Below are positions 10,005 through 20,999 of a DNA stretch of 64,000 nt, in pieces. The stretch's first letter is position 1, and each line of letters opens with the position of its first letter. This DNA comes from Myrica gale (taxonomy: Eukaryota; Streptophyta; Magnoliopsida; Fagales; Myricaceae), in contig OZ005608.1 of the NCBI GenBank assembly GCA_963930655.1, forward strand, positions 14,012,001-14,076,000, in the 5' to 3' direction. The notes below the pieces were generated by a model that saw nothing but the letters and a program-made list of their open reading frames with translations, searched no databases and had not been told where the DNA came from. A program made the position numbers and the translations under genes.

Positions 10005-10282
10005 AACATCTTTTTTACCGCCCCCGAGAAGATTTTCGTGCGGAAAAAATATTTATCTGAACGGGATTAGATTTCCGCCGGTATTTGGAAACACTCCACT
10101 TTTCCGGTGCGAAAAACGAAGACGAAAACTACATGACGAAATTTTGATTTTTCAAAAACTCGGATATTTTTTTGTCGCAATTCGGCGCGAAAAACCTCTT
10201 TCAGCGACGTTGAATACCCGTGAATGGATGTATTTCCCCTGTGAGAGGGATCCATATAAGAAATCATTGCAACAAACATAAC

Positions 10283-10401
10283 GGGTGCGATCATACCAGC
10301 ACTAATGCACCGGATCCCATCAGAACTCTGCAGTTAAGCGTGCTTGGGCGAGAGTAGTACTAGGATGGGTGACCTCCTGGGAAGTCCTCGTGTTGCACCC
10401 C
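10283..10401 (+). rRNA. 5S rRNA: 5S rRNA copy 28
   Basis: C47T. Confidence 0.97.
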
Positions 10402-10679
10402 AACATCTTTTTTCCCGCCCCCGAGAAGATTTTCGTGCGGAAAAAATATTTATCTGAACGGGATTAGATTTCCGCCGGTATTTGGAAACACTCCACTTTT
10501 CCGGTGCGAAAAACGAAGACGAAAACTACATGACGAAATTTTGATTTTTCAAAAACTCGGATATTTTTTTGTCGCAATTCGGCGCGAAAAACCTCCTTCA
10601 GCGACGTTGAATACCCGTGAATGGATGTATTTCCCCTGTGAGAGGGATCCATATAAGAAATCATTGCAACAAACATAAC

Positions 10680-10798
10680 GGGTGCGATCATACCTGCACT
10701 AATGCACCGGATCCCATCAGAACTCCGCAGTTAAGCGTGCTTGGGCGAGAGTAGTACTAGGATGGGTGACCTCCTGGGAAGTCCTCGTGTTGCACCCC
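10680..10798 (+). rRNA. 5S rRNA: 5S rRNA copy 29
   Basis: A16T, CCACCG spacer. Confidence 0.97.
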
Positions 10799-11076
10799 AA
10801 CATCTTTTTTCCCGCCACCGAGAAGATTTTCGTGCGGAAAAAATATTTATCTGAACGGGATTAGATTTCCGCCGGTATTTGGAAACACTCCACTTTTCCG
10901 GTGCGAAAAAAGAAGACGAAAACTACATGACGAAATTTTGATTTTTCAAAAACTCGGATATTTTTTTGTCGCAATTCGGCGCGAAAAACCTCCTTCAGCG
11001 ACGTTGAATACCCGTGAATGGATGTATTTCCCCTGTGAGAGGGATCCATATAAGAAATCATTGCAACAAACATAAC

Positions 11077-11195
11077 GGGTGCGATCATACCAGCACTAAT
11101 GCACCGGATCCCATCAGAACTCCGCAGTTAAGCGTGCTTGGGCGAGAGTAGTACTAGGATGGGTGACCTCCTGGGAAGTCCTCGTGTTGCACCCC
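11077..11195 (+). rRNA. 5S rRNA: 5S rRNA copy 30
   Basis: Majority sequence. Its counterpart in the third block is fused with that of copy 31. Confidence 0.97.
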
Positions 11196-11473
11196 AACAT
11201 CTTTTTTCCCGCCCCCGAGAAGATTTTCGTGCGGAAAAAATATTTATCTGAACGGGATTAGATTTCCGCCGGTATTTGGAAACACTCCACTTTTCCGGTG
11301 CGAAAAAAGAAGACGAAAACTACATGACGAAATTTTGATTTTTCAAAAACTCCGATATTTTTTTGTCGCAATTCGGCGCGAAAAACCTCTTTCAGCGACG
11401 TTGAATACCCGTGAATGGATGTATTTCCCCTGTGAGTGGGATCCATATAAGAAATCATTGCAACAAACATAAC

Positions 11474-11592
11474 GGGTGCGATCATACCAGCACTAATGCA
11501 CCGGATCCCATCAGAACTCCGCAGTTAAGCGTGCTTGGGCGAGAGTAGTACTAGGATGGGTGACCTCCTGGGAAGTCCTCGTGTTGCACCCC
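11474..11592 (+). rRNA. 5S rRNA: 5S rRNA copy 31
   Basis: Majority sequence; GAGTGGG upstream. Confidence 0.97.
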
Positions 11593-11870
11593 AACATCTT
11601 TTTTCCCGCCCCCGAGAAGATTTTCGTGCGGAAAAAATATTTATCTGAACGGGATTAGATTTCCGCCGGTATTTGGAAACACTCCACTTTTCCGGTGCGA
11701 AAAAAGAAGACGAAAACTACATGACGAAATTTTGATTTTTCAAAAACTCGGATATTTTTTTGTCGCAATTCGGCGCGAAAAACCTCCTTCAGCGACGTTG
11801 AATACCCGTGAATGGATGTATTTCCCCTGTGAGAGGGATCCATATAAGAAATCATTGCAACAAACATAAC

Positions 11871-11989
11871 GGGTGCGATCATACCTGCACTAATGCACCG
11901 GATCCCATCAGAACTCCGCAGTTAAGCGTGCTTGGGCGAGAGTAGTACTAGGATGGGTGACCTCCTGGGAAGTCCTCGTGTTGCACCCC
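11871..11989 (+). rRNA. 5S rRNA: 5S rRNA copy 32
   Basis: A16T, CCACCG spacer. Confidence 0.97.
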
Positions 11990-12267
11990 AACATCTTTTT
12001 TCCCGCCACCGAGAAGATTTTCGTGCGGAAAAAATATTTATCTGAACGGGATTAGATTTCCGCCGGTATTTGGAAACACTCCACTTTTCCGGTGCGAAAA
12101 AAGAAGACGAAAACTACATGACGAAATTTTGATTTTTCAAAAACTCGGATATTTTTTTGTCGCAATTCGGCGCGAAAAACCTCCTTCAGCGACGTAGAAT
12201 ACCCGTGAATGGATGTATTTCCCCTGTGAGAGGGATCCATATAAGAAATCATTGCAACAAACATAAC

Positions 12268-12386
12268 GGGTGCGATCATACCAGCACTAATGCACCGGAT
12301 CCCATCAGAACTCCGCAGTTAAGCGTGCTTGGGCGAGAGTAGTACTAGGATGGGTGACCTCCTGGGAAGTCCTCGTGTTGCACCCC
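12268..12386 (+). rRNA. 5S rRNA: 5S rRNA copy 33
   Basis: Majority gene; GACGTAGAAT upstream, as for copy 24. Confidence 0.97.
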
Positions 12387-12664
12387 AACATCTTTTTTAC
12401 CGCCCCCGAGAAGATTTTCGTGCGGAAAAAATATTTATCTGAACGGGATTAGATTTCCGCCGGTATTTGGAAACACTCCACTTTTCCGGTGCGAAAAACG
12501 AAGACGAAAACTACATGACGAAATTTTGATTTTTCAAAAACTCGGATATTTTTTTGTCGCAATTCGGCGCGAAAAACCTCTTTCAGCGACGTTGAATACC
12601 CGTGAATGGATGTATTTCCCCTGTGAGAGGGATCCATATAAGAAATCATTGCAACAAACATAAC

Positions 12665-12783
12665 GGGTGCGATCATACCAGCACTAATGCACCGGATCCC
12701 ATCAGAACTCCGCAGTTAAGCGTGCTTGGGCGAGAGTAGTACTAGGATGGGTGACCTCCTGGGAAGTCCTCGTGTTGCACCCC
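12665..12783 (+). rRNA. 5S rRNA: 5S rRNA copy 34
   Basis: Majority sequence; opens the third, shortened block. Confidence 0.97.
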
Positions 12784-13061
12784 AACATCTTTTTTCCCGC
12801 CCCCGAGAAGATTTTCGTGCGGAAAAAATATTTATCTGAACGGGATTAGATTTCCGCCGGTATTTGAAAACACTCCACTTTTCCGGTGCGAAAAACGAAG
12901 ACGAAAACTACATGACGAAATTTTGATTTTTCAAAAACTCCGATATTTTTTTGTAGCAATTCGGCGCGAAAAACCTCTTTCAGCGACGTTGAATACCCGT
13001 GAATGGATGTATTTCCCCTGTGAGAGGGATCCATATAAGAAATCATTGCAACAAACATAAC

Positions 13062-13180
13062 GGGTGCGATCATACCAGCACTAATGCACCGGATCCCATC
13101 AGAACTCCGTAGTTAAGCGTGCTTGGGCGAGAGTAGTACTAGGATGGGTGACCTCCTGGGAAGTCCTCGTGTTGCACCCC
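13062..13180 (+). rRNA. 5S rRNA: 5S rRNA copy 35
   Basis: C49T; last gene followed by a short spacer. Confidence 0.96.
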
Positions 13181-13325
13181 AACATCTTGATTTTTCAAAA
13201 ACTCCGATATTTTTTTGTAGCAATTCGGCGCGAAAAACCTCTTTCAGCGACGTTGAATACCCGTGAATGGATGTATTTCCCCTGTGAGAGGGATCCATAT
13301 AAGAAATCATTGCAACAAACATAAC
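13181..13325 (+). repeat. Short 145-bp spacer (fourth)
   Basis: A further 3,440 bp on, with the same junction. No spacer of this type occurs to its right. Confidence 0.95.
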
Positions 13326-13444
13326 GGGTGCGATCATACCAGCACTAATGCACCGGATCCCATCAGAACTCCGCAGTGAAGCGTGCTTGGGCGAGAGTAG
13401 TACTAGGATGGGTGACCTCCTGGGAAGTCCTCGTGTTGCACCCC
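13326..13444 (+). rRNA. 5S rRNA: 5S rRNA copy 36
   Basis: T53G. Confidence 0.97.
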
Positions 13445-13722
13445 AACATCTTTTTTACCGCCCCCGAGAAGATTTTCGTGCGGAAAAAATATTTATCTGA
13501 ACGGGATTAGATTTCCGCCGGTATTTGGAAACACTCCACTTTTCCGGTGCGAAAAACGAAGACGAAAACTACATGACGAAATTTTGATTTTTCAAAAACT
13601 CGGATATTTTTTTGTCGCAATTCGGCGCGAAAAACCTCTTTCAGCGACGTTGAATACCCGTGAATGGATGTATTTCCCCTGTGAGAGGGATCCATATAAG
13701 AAATCATTGCAACAAACATAAC

Positions 13723-13841
13723 GGGTGCGATCATACCAGCACTAATGCACCGGATCCCATCAGAACTCTGCAGTTAAGCGTGCTTGGGCGAGAGTAGTAC
13801 TAGGATGGGTGACCTCCTGGGAAGTCCTCGTGTTGCACCCC
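13723..13841 (+). rRNA. 5S rRNA: 5S rRNA copy 37
   Basis: C47T, the last such gene. Confidence 0.97.
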
Positions 13842-14119
13842 AACATCTTTTTTCCCGCCCCCGAGAAGATTTTCGTGCGGAAAAAATATTTATCTGAACG
13901 GGATTAGATTTCCGCCGGTATTTGGAAACACTCCACTTTTCCGGTGCGAAAAACGAAGACGAAAACTACATGACGAAATTTTGATTTTTCAAAAACTCGG
14001 ATATTTTTTTGTCGCAATTCGGCGCGAAAAACCTCCTTCAGCGACGTTGAATACCCGTGAATGGATGTATTTCCCCTGTGAGAGGGATCCATATAAGAAA
14101 TCATTGCAACAAACATAAC

Positions 14120-14238
14120 GGGTGCGATCATACCTGCACTAATGCACCGGATCCCATCAGAACTCCGCAGTTAAGCGTGCTTGGGCGAGAGTAGTACTAG
14201 GATGGGTGACCTCCTGGGAAGTCCTCGTGTTGCACCCC
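14120..14238 (+). rRNA. 5S rRNA: 5S rRNA copy 38
   Basis: A16T, CCACCG spacer. Confidence 0.97.
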
Positions 14239-14516
14239 AACATCTTTTTTCCCGCCACCGAGAAGATTTTCGTGCGGAAAAAATATTTATCTGAACGGGA
14301 TTAGATTTCCGCCGGTATTTGGAAACACTCCACTTTTCCGGTGCGAAAAAAGAAGACGAAAACTACATGACGAAATTTTGATTTTTCAAAAACTCGGATA
14401 TTTTTTTGTCGCAATTCGGCGCGAAAAACCTCTTTCAGCGACGTTGAATACCCGTGAATGGATGTATTTCCCCTGTGAGTGGGATCCATATAAGAAATCA
14501 TTGCAACAAACATAAC

Positions 14517-14635
14517 GGGTGCGATCATACCAGCACTAATGCACCGGATCCCATCAGAACTCCGCAGTTAAGCGTGCTTGGGCGAGAGTAGTACTAGGAT
14601 GGGTGACCTCCTGGGAAGTCCTCGTGTTGCACCCC
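14517..14635 (+). rRNA. 5S rRNA: 5S rRNA copy 39
   Basis: Majority gene. Its upstream spacer is a crossover product: copy-30 type up to 14396 and copy-31 type from 14433. Confidence 0.97.
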
Positions 14636-14913
14636 AACATCTTTTTTCCCGCCCCCGAGAAGATTTTCGTGCGGAAAAAATATTTATCTGAACGGGATTA
14701 GATTTCCGCCGGTATTTGGAAACACTCCACTTTTCCGGTGCGAAAAAAGAAGACGAAAACTACATGACGAAATTTTGATTTTTCAAAAACTCGGATATTT
14801 TTTTGTCGCAATTCGGCGCGAAAAACCTCCTTCAGCGACGTTGAATACCCGTGAATGGATGTATTTCCCCTGTGAGAGGGATCCATATAAGAAATCATTG
14901 CAACAAACATAAC

Positions 14914-15032
14914 GGGTGCGATCATACCTGCACTAATGCACCGGATCCCATCAGAACTCCGCAGTTAAGCGTGCTTGGGCGAGAGTAGTACTAGGATGGG
15001 TGACCTCCTGGGAAGTCCTCGTGTTGCACCCC
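14914..15032 (+). rRNA. 5S rRNA: 5S rRNA copy 40
   Basis: A16T. Confidence 0.97.
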
Positions 15033-15310
15033 AACATCTTTTTTCCCGCCACCGAGAAGATTTTCGTGCGGAAAAAATATTTATCTGAACGGGATTAGAT
15101 TTCCGCCGGTATTTGGAAACACTCCACTTTTCCGGTGCGAAAAAAGAAGACGAAAACTACATGACGAAATTTTGATTTTTCAAAAACTCGGATATTTTTT
15201 TGTCGCAATTCGGCGCGAAAAACCTCCTTCAGCGACGTAGAATACCCGTGAATGGATGTATTTCCCCTGTGAGAGGGATCCATATAAGAAATCATTGCAA
15301 CAAACATAAC

Positions 15311-15429
15311 GGGTGCGATCATACCTGCACTAATGCACCGGATCCCATCAGAACTCCGCAGTTAAGCGTGCTTGGGCGAGAGTAGTACTAGGATGGGTGA
15401 CCTCCTGGGAAGTCCTCGTGTTGCACCCC
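15311..15429 (+). rRNA. 5S rRNA: 5S rRNA copy 41
   Basis: A16T although its upstream spacer (GACGTAGAAT) precedes a majority gene in copies 24 and 33, so a recombination junction lies near the gene start. Confidence 0.97.
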
Positions 15430-15707
15430 AACATCTTTTTTCCCGCCACCGAGAAGATTTTCGTGCGGAAAAAATATTTATCTGAACGGGATTAGATTTC
15501 CGCCGGTATTTGGAAACACTCCACTTTTCCGGTGCGAAAAAAGAAGACGAAAACTACATGACGAGATTTTGATTTTTCAAAAACTCGGATATTTTTTTGT
15601 CGCAATTCGGCGCGAAAAACCTCCTTCAGCGACGTTGAATACCCGTGAATGGATGTATTTCCCCTGTGAGAGGGATCCATATAAGAAATCATTGCAACAA
15701 ACATAAC

Positions 15708-15826
15708 GGGTGCGATCATACCAGCACTAATGCACCGGATCCCATCAGAACTCCGCAGTTAAGCGTGCTTGGGCGAGAGTAGTACTAGGATGGGTGACCT
15801 CCTGGGAAGTCCTCGTGTTGCACCCC
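15708..15826 (+). rRNA. 5S rRNA: 5S rRNA copy 42
   Basis: Majority gene; GACGAGATT spacer mark upstream. Confidence 0.97.
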
Positions 15827-16104
15827 AACATCTTTTTTCCCGCCCCCGAGAAGATTTTCGTGCGGAAAAAATATTTATCTGAACGGGATTAGATTTCCGC
15901 CGGTATTTGGAAACACTCCACTTTTCCGGTGCGAAAAACGAAGACGAAAACTACATGACGAAATTTTGATTTTTCAAAAACTCGGATATTTTTTTGTCGC
16001 AATTCGGCGCGAAAAACCTCCTTCAGCGACGTTGAATACCCGTGAATGGATGTATTTCCCCTGTGAGAGGGATCCATATAAGAAATCATTGCAACAAACA
16101 TAAC

Positions 16105-16223
16105 GGGTGCGATCATACCTGCACTAATGCACCGGATCCCATCAGAACTCCGCAGTTAAGCGTGCTTGGGCGAGAGTAGTACTAGGATGGGTGACCTCCT
16201 GGGAAGTCCTCGTGTTGCACCCC
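16105..16223 (+). rRNA. 5S rRNA: 5S rRNA copy 43
   Basis: A16T; opens the second 1,985-bp copy. Confidence 0.97.
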
Positions 16224-16501
16224 AACATCTTTTTTCCCGCCACCGAGAAGATTTTCGTGCGGAAAAAATATTTATCTGAACGGGATTAGATTTCCGCCGG
16301 TATTTGGAAACACTCCACTTTTCCGGTGCGAAAAAAGAAGACGAAAACTACATGACGAAATTTTGATTTTTCAAAAACTCGGATATTTTTTTGTCGCAAT
16401 TCGGCGCGAAAAACCTCTTTCAGCGACGTTGAATACCCGTGAATGGATGTATTTCCCCTGTGAGTGGGATCCATATAAGAAATCATTGCAACAAACATAA
16501 C

Positions 16502-16620
16502 GGGTGCGATCATACCAGCACTAATGCACCGGATCCCATCAGAACTCCGCAGTTAAGCGTGCTTGGGCGAGAGTAGTACTAGGATGGGTGACCTCCTGGG
16601 AAGTCCTCGTGTTGCACCCC
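16502..16620 (+). rRNA. 5S rRNA: 5S rRNA copy 44
   Basis: Majority gene; its spacer is the same crossover product as before copy 39. Confidence 0.97.
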
Positions 16621-16898
16621 AACATCTTTTTTCCCGCCCCCGAGAAGATTTTCGTGCGGAAAAAATATTTATCTGAACGGGATTAGATTTCCGCCGGTAT
16701 TTGGAAACACTCCACTTTTCCGGTGCGAAAAAAGAAGACGAAAACTACATGACGAAATTTTGATTTTTCAAAAACTCGGATATTTTTTTGTCGCAATTCG
16801 GCGCGAAAAACCTCCTTCAGCGACGTTGAATACCCGTGAATGGATGTATTTCCCCTGTGAGAGGGATCCATATAAGAAATCATTGCAACAAACATAAC

Positions 16899-17017
16899 GG
16901 GTGCGATCATACCTGCACTAATGCACCGGATCCCATCAGAACTCCGCAGTTAAGCGTGCTTGGGCGAGAGTAGTACTAGGATGGGTGACCTCCTGGGAAG
17001 TCCTCGTGTTGCACCCC
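16899..17017 (+). rRNA. 5S rRNA: 5S rRNA copy 45
   Basis: A16T. Confidence 0.97.
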
Positions 17018-17295
17018 AACATCTTTTTTCCCGCCACCGAGAAGATTTTCGTGCGGAAAAAATATTTATCTGAACGGGATTAGATTTCCGCCGGTATTTG
17101 GAAACACTCCACTTTTCCGGTGCGAAAAAAGAAGACGAAAACTACATGACGAAATTTTGATTTTTCAAAAACTCGGATATTTTTTTGTCGCAATTCGGCG
17201 CGAAAAACCTCCTTCAGCGACGTAGAATACCCGTGAATGGATGTATTTCCCCTGTGAGAGGGATCCATATAAGAAATCATTGCAACAAACATAAC

Positions 17296-17414
17296 GGGTG
17301 CGATCATACCTGCACTAATGCACCGGATCCCATCAGAACTCCGCAGTTAAGCGTGCTTGGGCGAGAGTAGTACTAGGATGGGTGACCTCCTGGGAAGTCC
17401 TCGTGTTGCACCCC
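17296..17414 (+). rRNA. 5S rRNA: 5S rRNA copy 46
   Basis: A16T, the last one in the window. Confidence 0.97.
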
Positions 17415-17692
17415 AACATCTTTTTTCCCGCCACCGAGAAGATTTTCGTGCGGAAAAAATATTTATCTGAACGGGATTAGATTTCCGCCGGTATTTGGAA
17501 ACACTCCACTTTTCCGGTGCGAAAAAAGAAGACGAAAACTACATGACGAGATTTTGATTTTTCAAAAACTCGGATATTTTTTTGTCGCAATTCGGCGCGA
17601 AAAACCTCCTTCAGCGACGTTGAATACCCGTGAATGGATGTATTTCCCCTGTGAGAGGGATCCATATAAGAAATCATTGCAACAAACATAAC

Positions 17693-17811
17693 GGGTGCGA
17701 TCATACCAGCACTAATGCACCGGATCCCATCAGAACTCCGCAGTTAAGCGTGCTTGGGCGAGAGTAGTACTAGGATGGGTGACCTCCTGGGAAGTCCTCG
17801 TGTTGCACCCC
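17693..17811 (+). rRNA. 5S rRNA: 5S rRNA copy 47
   Basis: Majority gene; GACGAGATT upstream. Confidence 0.97.
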
Positions 17812-18089
17812 AACATCTTTTTTCCCGCCCCCGAGAAGATTTTCGTGCGGAAAAAATATTTATCTGAACGGGATTAGATTTCCGCCGGTATTTGAAAACA
17901 CTCCACTTTTCCGGTGCGAAAAACGAAGACGAAAACTACATGACGAAATTTTGATTTTTCAAAAACTCCGATATTTTTTTGTAGCAATTCGGCGCGAAAA
18001 ACCTCTTTCAGCGACGTTGAATACCCGTGAATGGATGTATTTCCCCTGTGAGAGGGATCCATATAAGAAATCATTGCAACAAACATAAC

Positions 18090-18208
18090 GGGTGCGATCA
18101 TACCAGCACTAATGCACCGGATCCCATCAGAACTCCGCAGTGAAGCGTGCTAGGGCGAGAGTAGTACTAGGATGGGTGACCTCCTGGGAAGTCCTCGTGT
18201 TGCACCCC
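18090..18208 (+). rRNA. 5S rRNA: 5S rRNA copy 48
   Basis: T53G plus a unique T63A. Two A-box changes and a predicted loss of the A16-U63 pair make it a likely weak copy. Confidence 0.96.
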
Positions 18209-18486
18209 AACATCTTTTTTACCGCCCCCGAGAAGATTTTCGTGCGGAAAAAATATTTATCTGAACGGGATTAGATTTCCGCCGGTATTTGGAAACACTC
18301 CACTTTTCCGGTGCGAAAAACGAAGACGAAAACTACATGACGAAATTTTGATTTTTCAAAAACTCGGATATTTTTTTGTCGCAATTCGGCGCGAAAAACC
18401 TCTTTCAGCGACGTTGAATACCCGTGACTGGATGTATTTCCCCTGTGAGAGGTATCCATATAAGAAATCATTGCAACAAACATAAC

Positions 18487-18605
18487 GGGTGCGATCATAC
18501 CAGCACTAATGCACCGGATCCCATCAGAACTCCGCAGTTAAGCGTGCTTGGGCGAGAGTAGTACTAGGATGGGTGACCTCCTGGGAAGTCCTCGTGTTGC
18601 ACCCC
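18487..18605 (+). rRNA. 5S rRNA: 5S rRNA copy 49
   Basis: Majority gene; private spacer changes upstream, CCGTGACTGG and GAGGTATCC, the latter removing the upstream GGATCC. Confidence 0.97.
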
Positions 18606-18883
18606 AACATCTTTTTTCCCGCCCCCGAGAAGATTTTCGTGCGGAAAAAATATTTATCTGAACGGGATTAGATTTCCGCCGGTATTTGAAAACACTCCAC
18701 TTTTCCGGTGCGAAAAACGAAGACGAAAACTACATGACGAAATTTTGATTTTTCAAAAACTCCGATATTTTTTTGTAGCAATTCGGCGCGAAAAACCTTT
18801 TTCAGCGACGTTGAATACCCGTGAATGGATGTATTTCCCCTGTGAGAGGGATCCATATAAGAAATCATTGCAACAAACATAAC

Positions 18884-19002
18884 GGGTGCGATCATACCAG
18901 CACTAATGCACCGGATCCCATCAGAACTCCGCAGTGAAGCGTGCTTGGGCGAGAGTAGTACTAGGATGGGTGACCTCCTGGGAAGTCCTCGTGTTGCACC
19001 CC
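18884..19002 (+). rRNA. 5S rRNA: 5S rRNA copy 50
   Basis: T53G, the last one; private CCTTTTTC upstream. Confidence 0.97.
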
Positions 19003-19280
19003 AACATCTTTTTTACCGCCCCCGAGAAGATTTTCGTGCGGAAAAAATATTTATCTGAACGGGATTAGATTTCCGCCGGTATTTGGAAACACTCCACTTT
19101 TCCGGTGCGAAAAACGAAGACGAAAACTACATGACGAAATTTTGATTTTTCAAAAACTCGGATATTTTTTTGTCGCAATTCGGCGCGAAAAACCTCCTTC
19201 AGCGACGTTGAATACCCGTGAATGGATGTATTTCCCCTGTGAGAGGGATCCATATAAGAAATCATTGCAACAAACATAAC

Positions 19281-19399
19281 GGGTGCGATCATACCAGCAC
19301 TAATGCACCGGATCCCATCAGAACTCCGCAGTTAAGCGTGCTTGGGCGAGAGTAGTACTAGGATGGGTGACCTCCTGGGAAGTCCTCGTGTTGCACCCC
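19281..19399 (+). rRNA. 5S rRNA: 5S rRNA copy 51
   Basis: Majority sequence. Confidence 0.97.
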
Positions 19400-19677
19400 A
19401 ACATCTTTTTTCCCGCCCCCGAGAAGATTTTCGTGCGGAAAAAATATTTATCTGAACGGGATTAGATTTCCGCCGGTATTTGGAAACACTCCACTTTTCC
19501 GGTGCGAAAAACGAAGACGAAAACTACATGACGAAATTTTGATTTTTCAAAAACTCGGATATTTTTTTGTCGCAATTCGGCGCGAAAAACCTCCTTCAGC
19601 GACGTTGAATACCCGTGAATGGATGTATTTCCCCTGTGAGAGGGATCCATATAAGAAATCATTGCAACAAACATAAC

Positions 19678-19796
19678 GGGTGCGATCATACCAGCACTAA
19701 TGCACCGGATCCCATCAGAACTCCGCAGTTAAGCGTGCTTGGGCGAGAGTAGTACTAGGATGGGTGACCTCCTGTGAAGTCCTCGTGTTGCACCCC
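19678..19796 (+). rRNA. 5S rRNA: 5S rRNA copy 52
   Basis: Unique G98T directly after the C box. Confidence 0.96.
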
Positions 19797-20074
19797 AACA
19801 TCTTTTTTCCCGCCCCCGAGAAGATTTTCGTGCGGAAAAAATATTTATCTGAACGGGATTAGATTTCCGCCGGTATTTGGAAACACTCCACTTTTCCGGT
19901 GCGAAAAAAGAAGACGAAAACTACATGACGAAATTTTGATTTTTCAAAAACTCCGATATTTTTTTGTCGCAATTCGGCGCGAAAAACCTCTTTCAGCGAC
20001 GTTGAATACCCGTGAATGGATGTATTTCCCCTGTGAGTGGGATCCATATAAGAAATCATTGCAACAAACATAAC

Positions 20075-20193
20075 GGGTGCGATCATACCAGCACTAATGC
20101 ACCGGATCCCATCAGAACTCCGCAGTTAAGCGTGCTTGGGCGAGAGTAGTACTAGGATGGGTGACCTCCTGGGAAGTCCTCGTGTTGCACCCC
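20075..20193 (+). rRNA. 5S rRNA: 5S rRNA copy 53
   Basis: Majority gene with GAGTGGG upstream. Confidence 0.97.
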
Positions 20194-20471
20194 AACATCT
20201 TTTTTCCCGCCCCCGAGAAGATTTTCGTGCGGAAAAAATATTTATCTGAACGGGATTAGATTTCCGCCGGTATTTGGAAACACTCCACTTTTCCGGTGCG
20301 AAAAACGAAGACGAAAACTACATGACGAAATTTTGATTTTTCAAAAACTCGGATATTTTTTTGTCGCAATTCGGCGCGAAAAACCTCTTTCAGCGACGTT
20401 GAATACCCGTGAATGGATGTATTTCCCCTGTGAGAGGGATCCATATAAGAAATCATTGCAACAAACATAAC

Positions 20472-20570
20472 GGGTGCGATCATACCAGCACTAATGCACC
20501 GGATCCCATCAGAACTCCGCAGTTAAGCGTGCTTGGGCGAGAGTAGTACTAGGATGGGTGACCTCCTGGG
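20472..20570 (+). rRNA. 5S rRNA: 5S rRNA copy 54, cut by the gap
   Basis: The first 99 nt agree with the majority; the last 20 nt lie in the N run. Probably intact in the genome. Confidence 0.93.
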
Positions 20571-20770
20571 NNNNNNNNNNNNNNNNNNNNNNNNNNNNNN
20601 NNNNNNNNNNNNNNNNNNNNNNNNNNNNNNNNNNNNNNNNNNNNNNNNNNNNNNNNNNNNNNNNNNNNNNNNNNNNNNNNNNNNNNNNNNNNNNNNNNNN
20701 NNNNNNNNNNNNNNNNNNNNNNNNNNNNNNNNNNNNNNNNNNNNNNNNNNNNNNNNNNNNNNNNNNNNNN
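20571..20770. other. Assembly gap of 200 N
   Basis: The gap begins at nt 100 of copy 54 and ends at unit position 288. One intact unit would leave 188 bp missing, not 200, so the gap is a placeholder. The true missing length is 188 bp plus an unknown number of units. The array changes character across it. Confidence 0.98.
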
Positions 20771-20880
20771 TGTAGCAATTCGGCGCGAAAAACCTCTTTC
20801 AGCGACGTTGAATACCCGTGAATGGATGTATTTCCCCTGTGAGAGGGATCCATATAAGAAATCATTGCAACAACCATAAC
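20771..20880 (+). repeat. Partial spacer right of the gap
   Basis: The last 110 bp of a TGTAGC-type spacer, with the first -7C promoter in the window. Confidence 0.93.
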
Positions 20881-20999
20881 GGGTGCGATCATACCAGCAC
20901 TAATGCACCGGATCCCATCAGAACTCCGCAGTTAAGCGTGCTTGGGCGAGAGTAGTACTAGGATGGGTGACCTCCTGGGAATTCCTCGTGTTGCACCCC
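20881..20999 (+). rRNA. 5S rRNA: 5S rRNA copy 55
   Basis: G102T, which creates GAATTC. First gene with -7C. Confidence 0.97.

Larger units (their letters stand above)
5569..15310 (+). repeat. 3,440-bp higher-order repeat, nine genes, about three copies
   Basis: Copies begin at 5569, 9009 and 12449. The gene order majority, C49T, T53G, C47T, A16T, majority, majority, A16T, majority is the same in the first two. The third lacks one 397-bp unit and diverges after about 15310. One private difference between copies 1 and 2 is G at 8251 versus T at 11691. A partial relative of its start lies at 154 to about 1890, offset 5,234 bp. Confidence 0.92.
13904..17873 (+). repeat. 1,985-bp tandem duplication (five units)
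   Basis: 13904-15888 is repeated as 15889-17873, that is copies 38-42 and 43-47. Shared rare marks include GACGTAGAAT upstream of copies 41 and 46 and GACGAGATT upstream of copies 42 and 47. Confidence 0.92.

Noticed and set aside
5569-15310. Higher-order repeats as pure assembly duplication
   Set aside because: Private differences between copies (8251, 4892, the lost unit at copy 39) argue for real sequence, though only long reads can settle copy number.
20509-20892. Open frames through the N run
   Set aside because: Produced by translating unknown bases.
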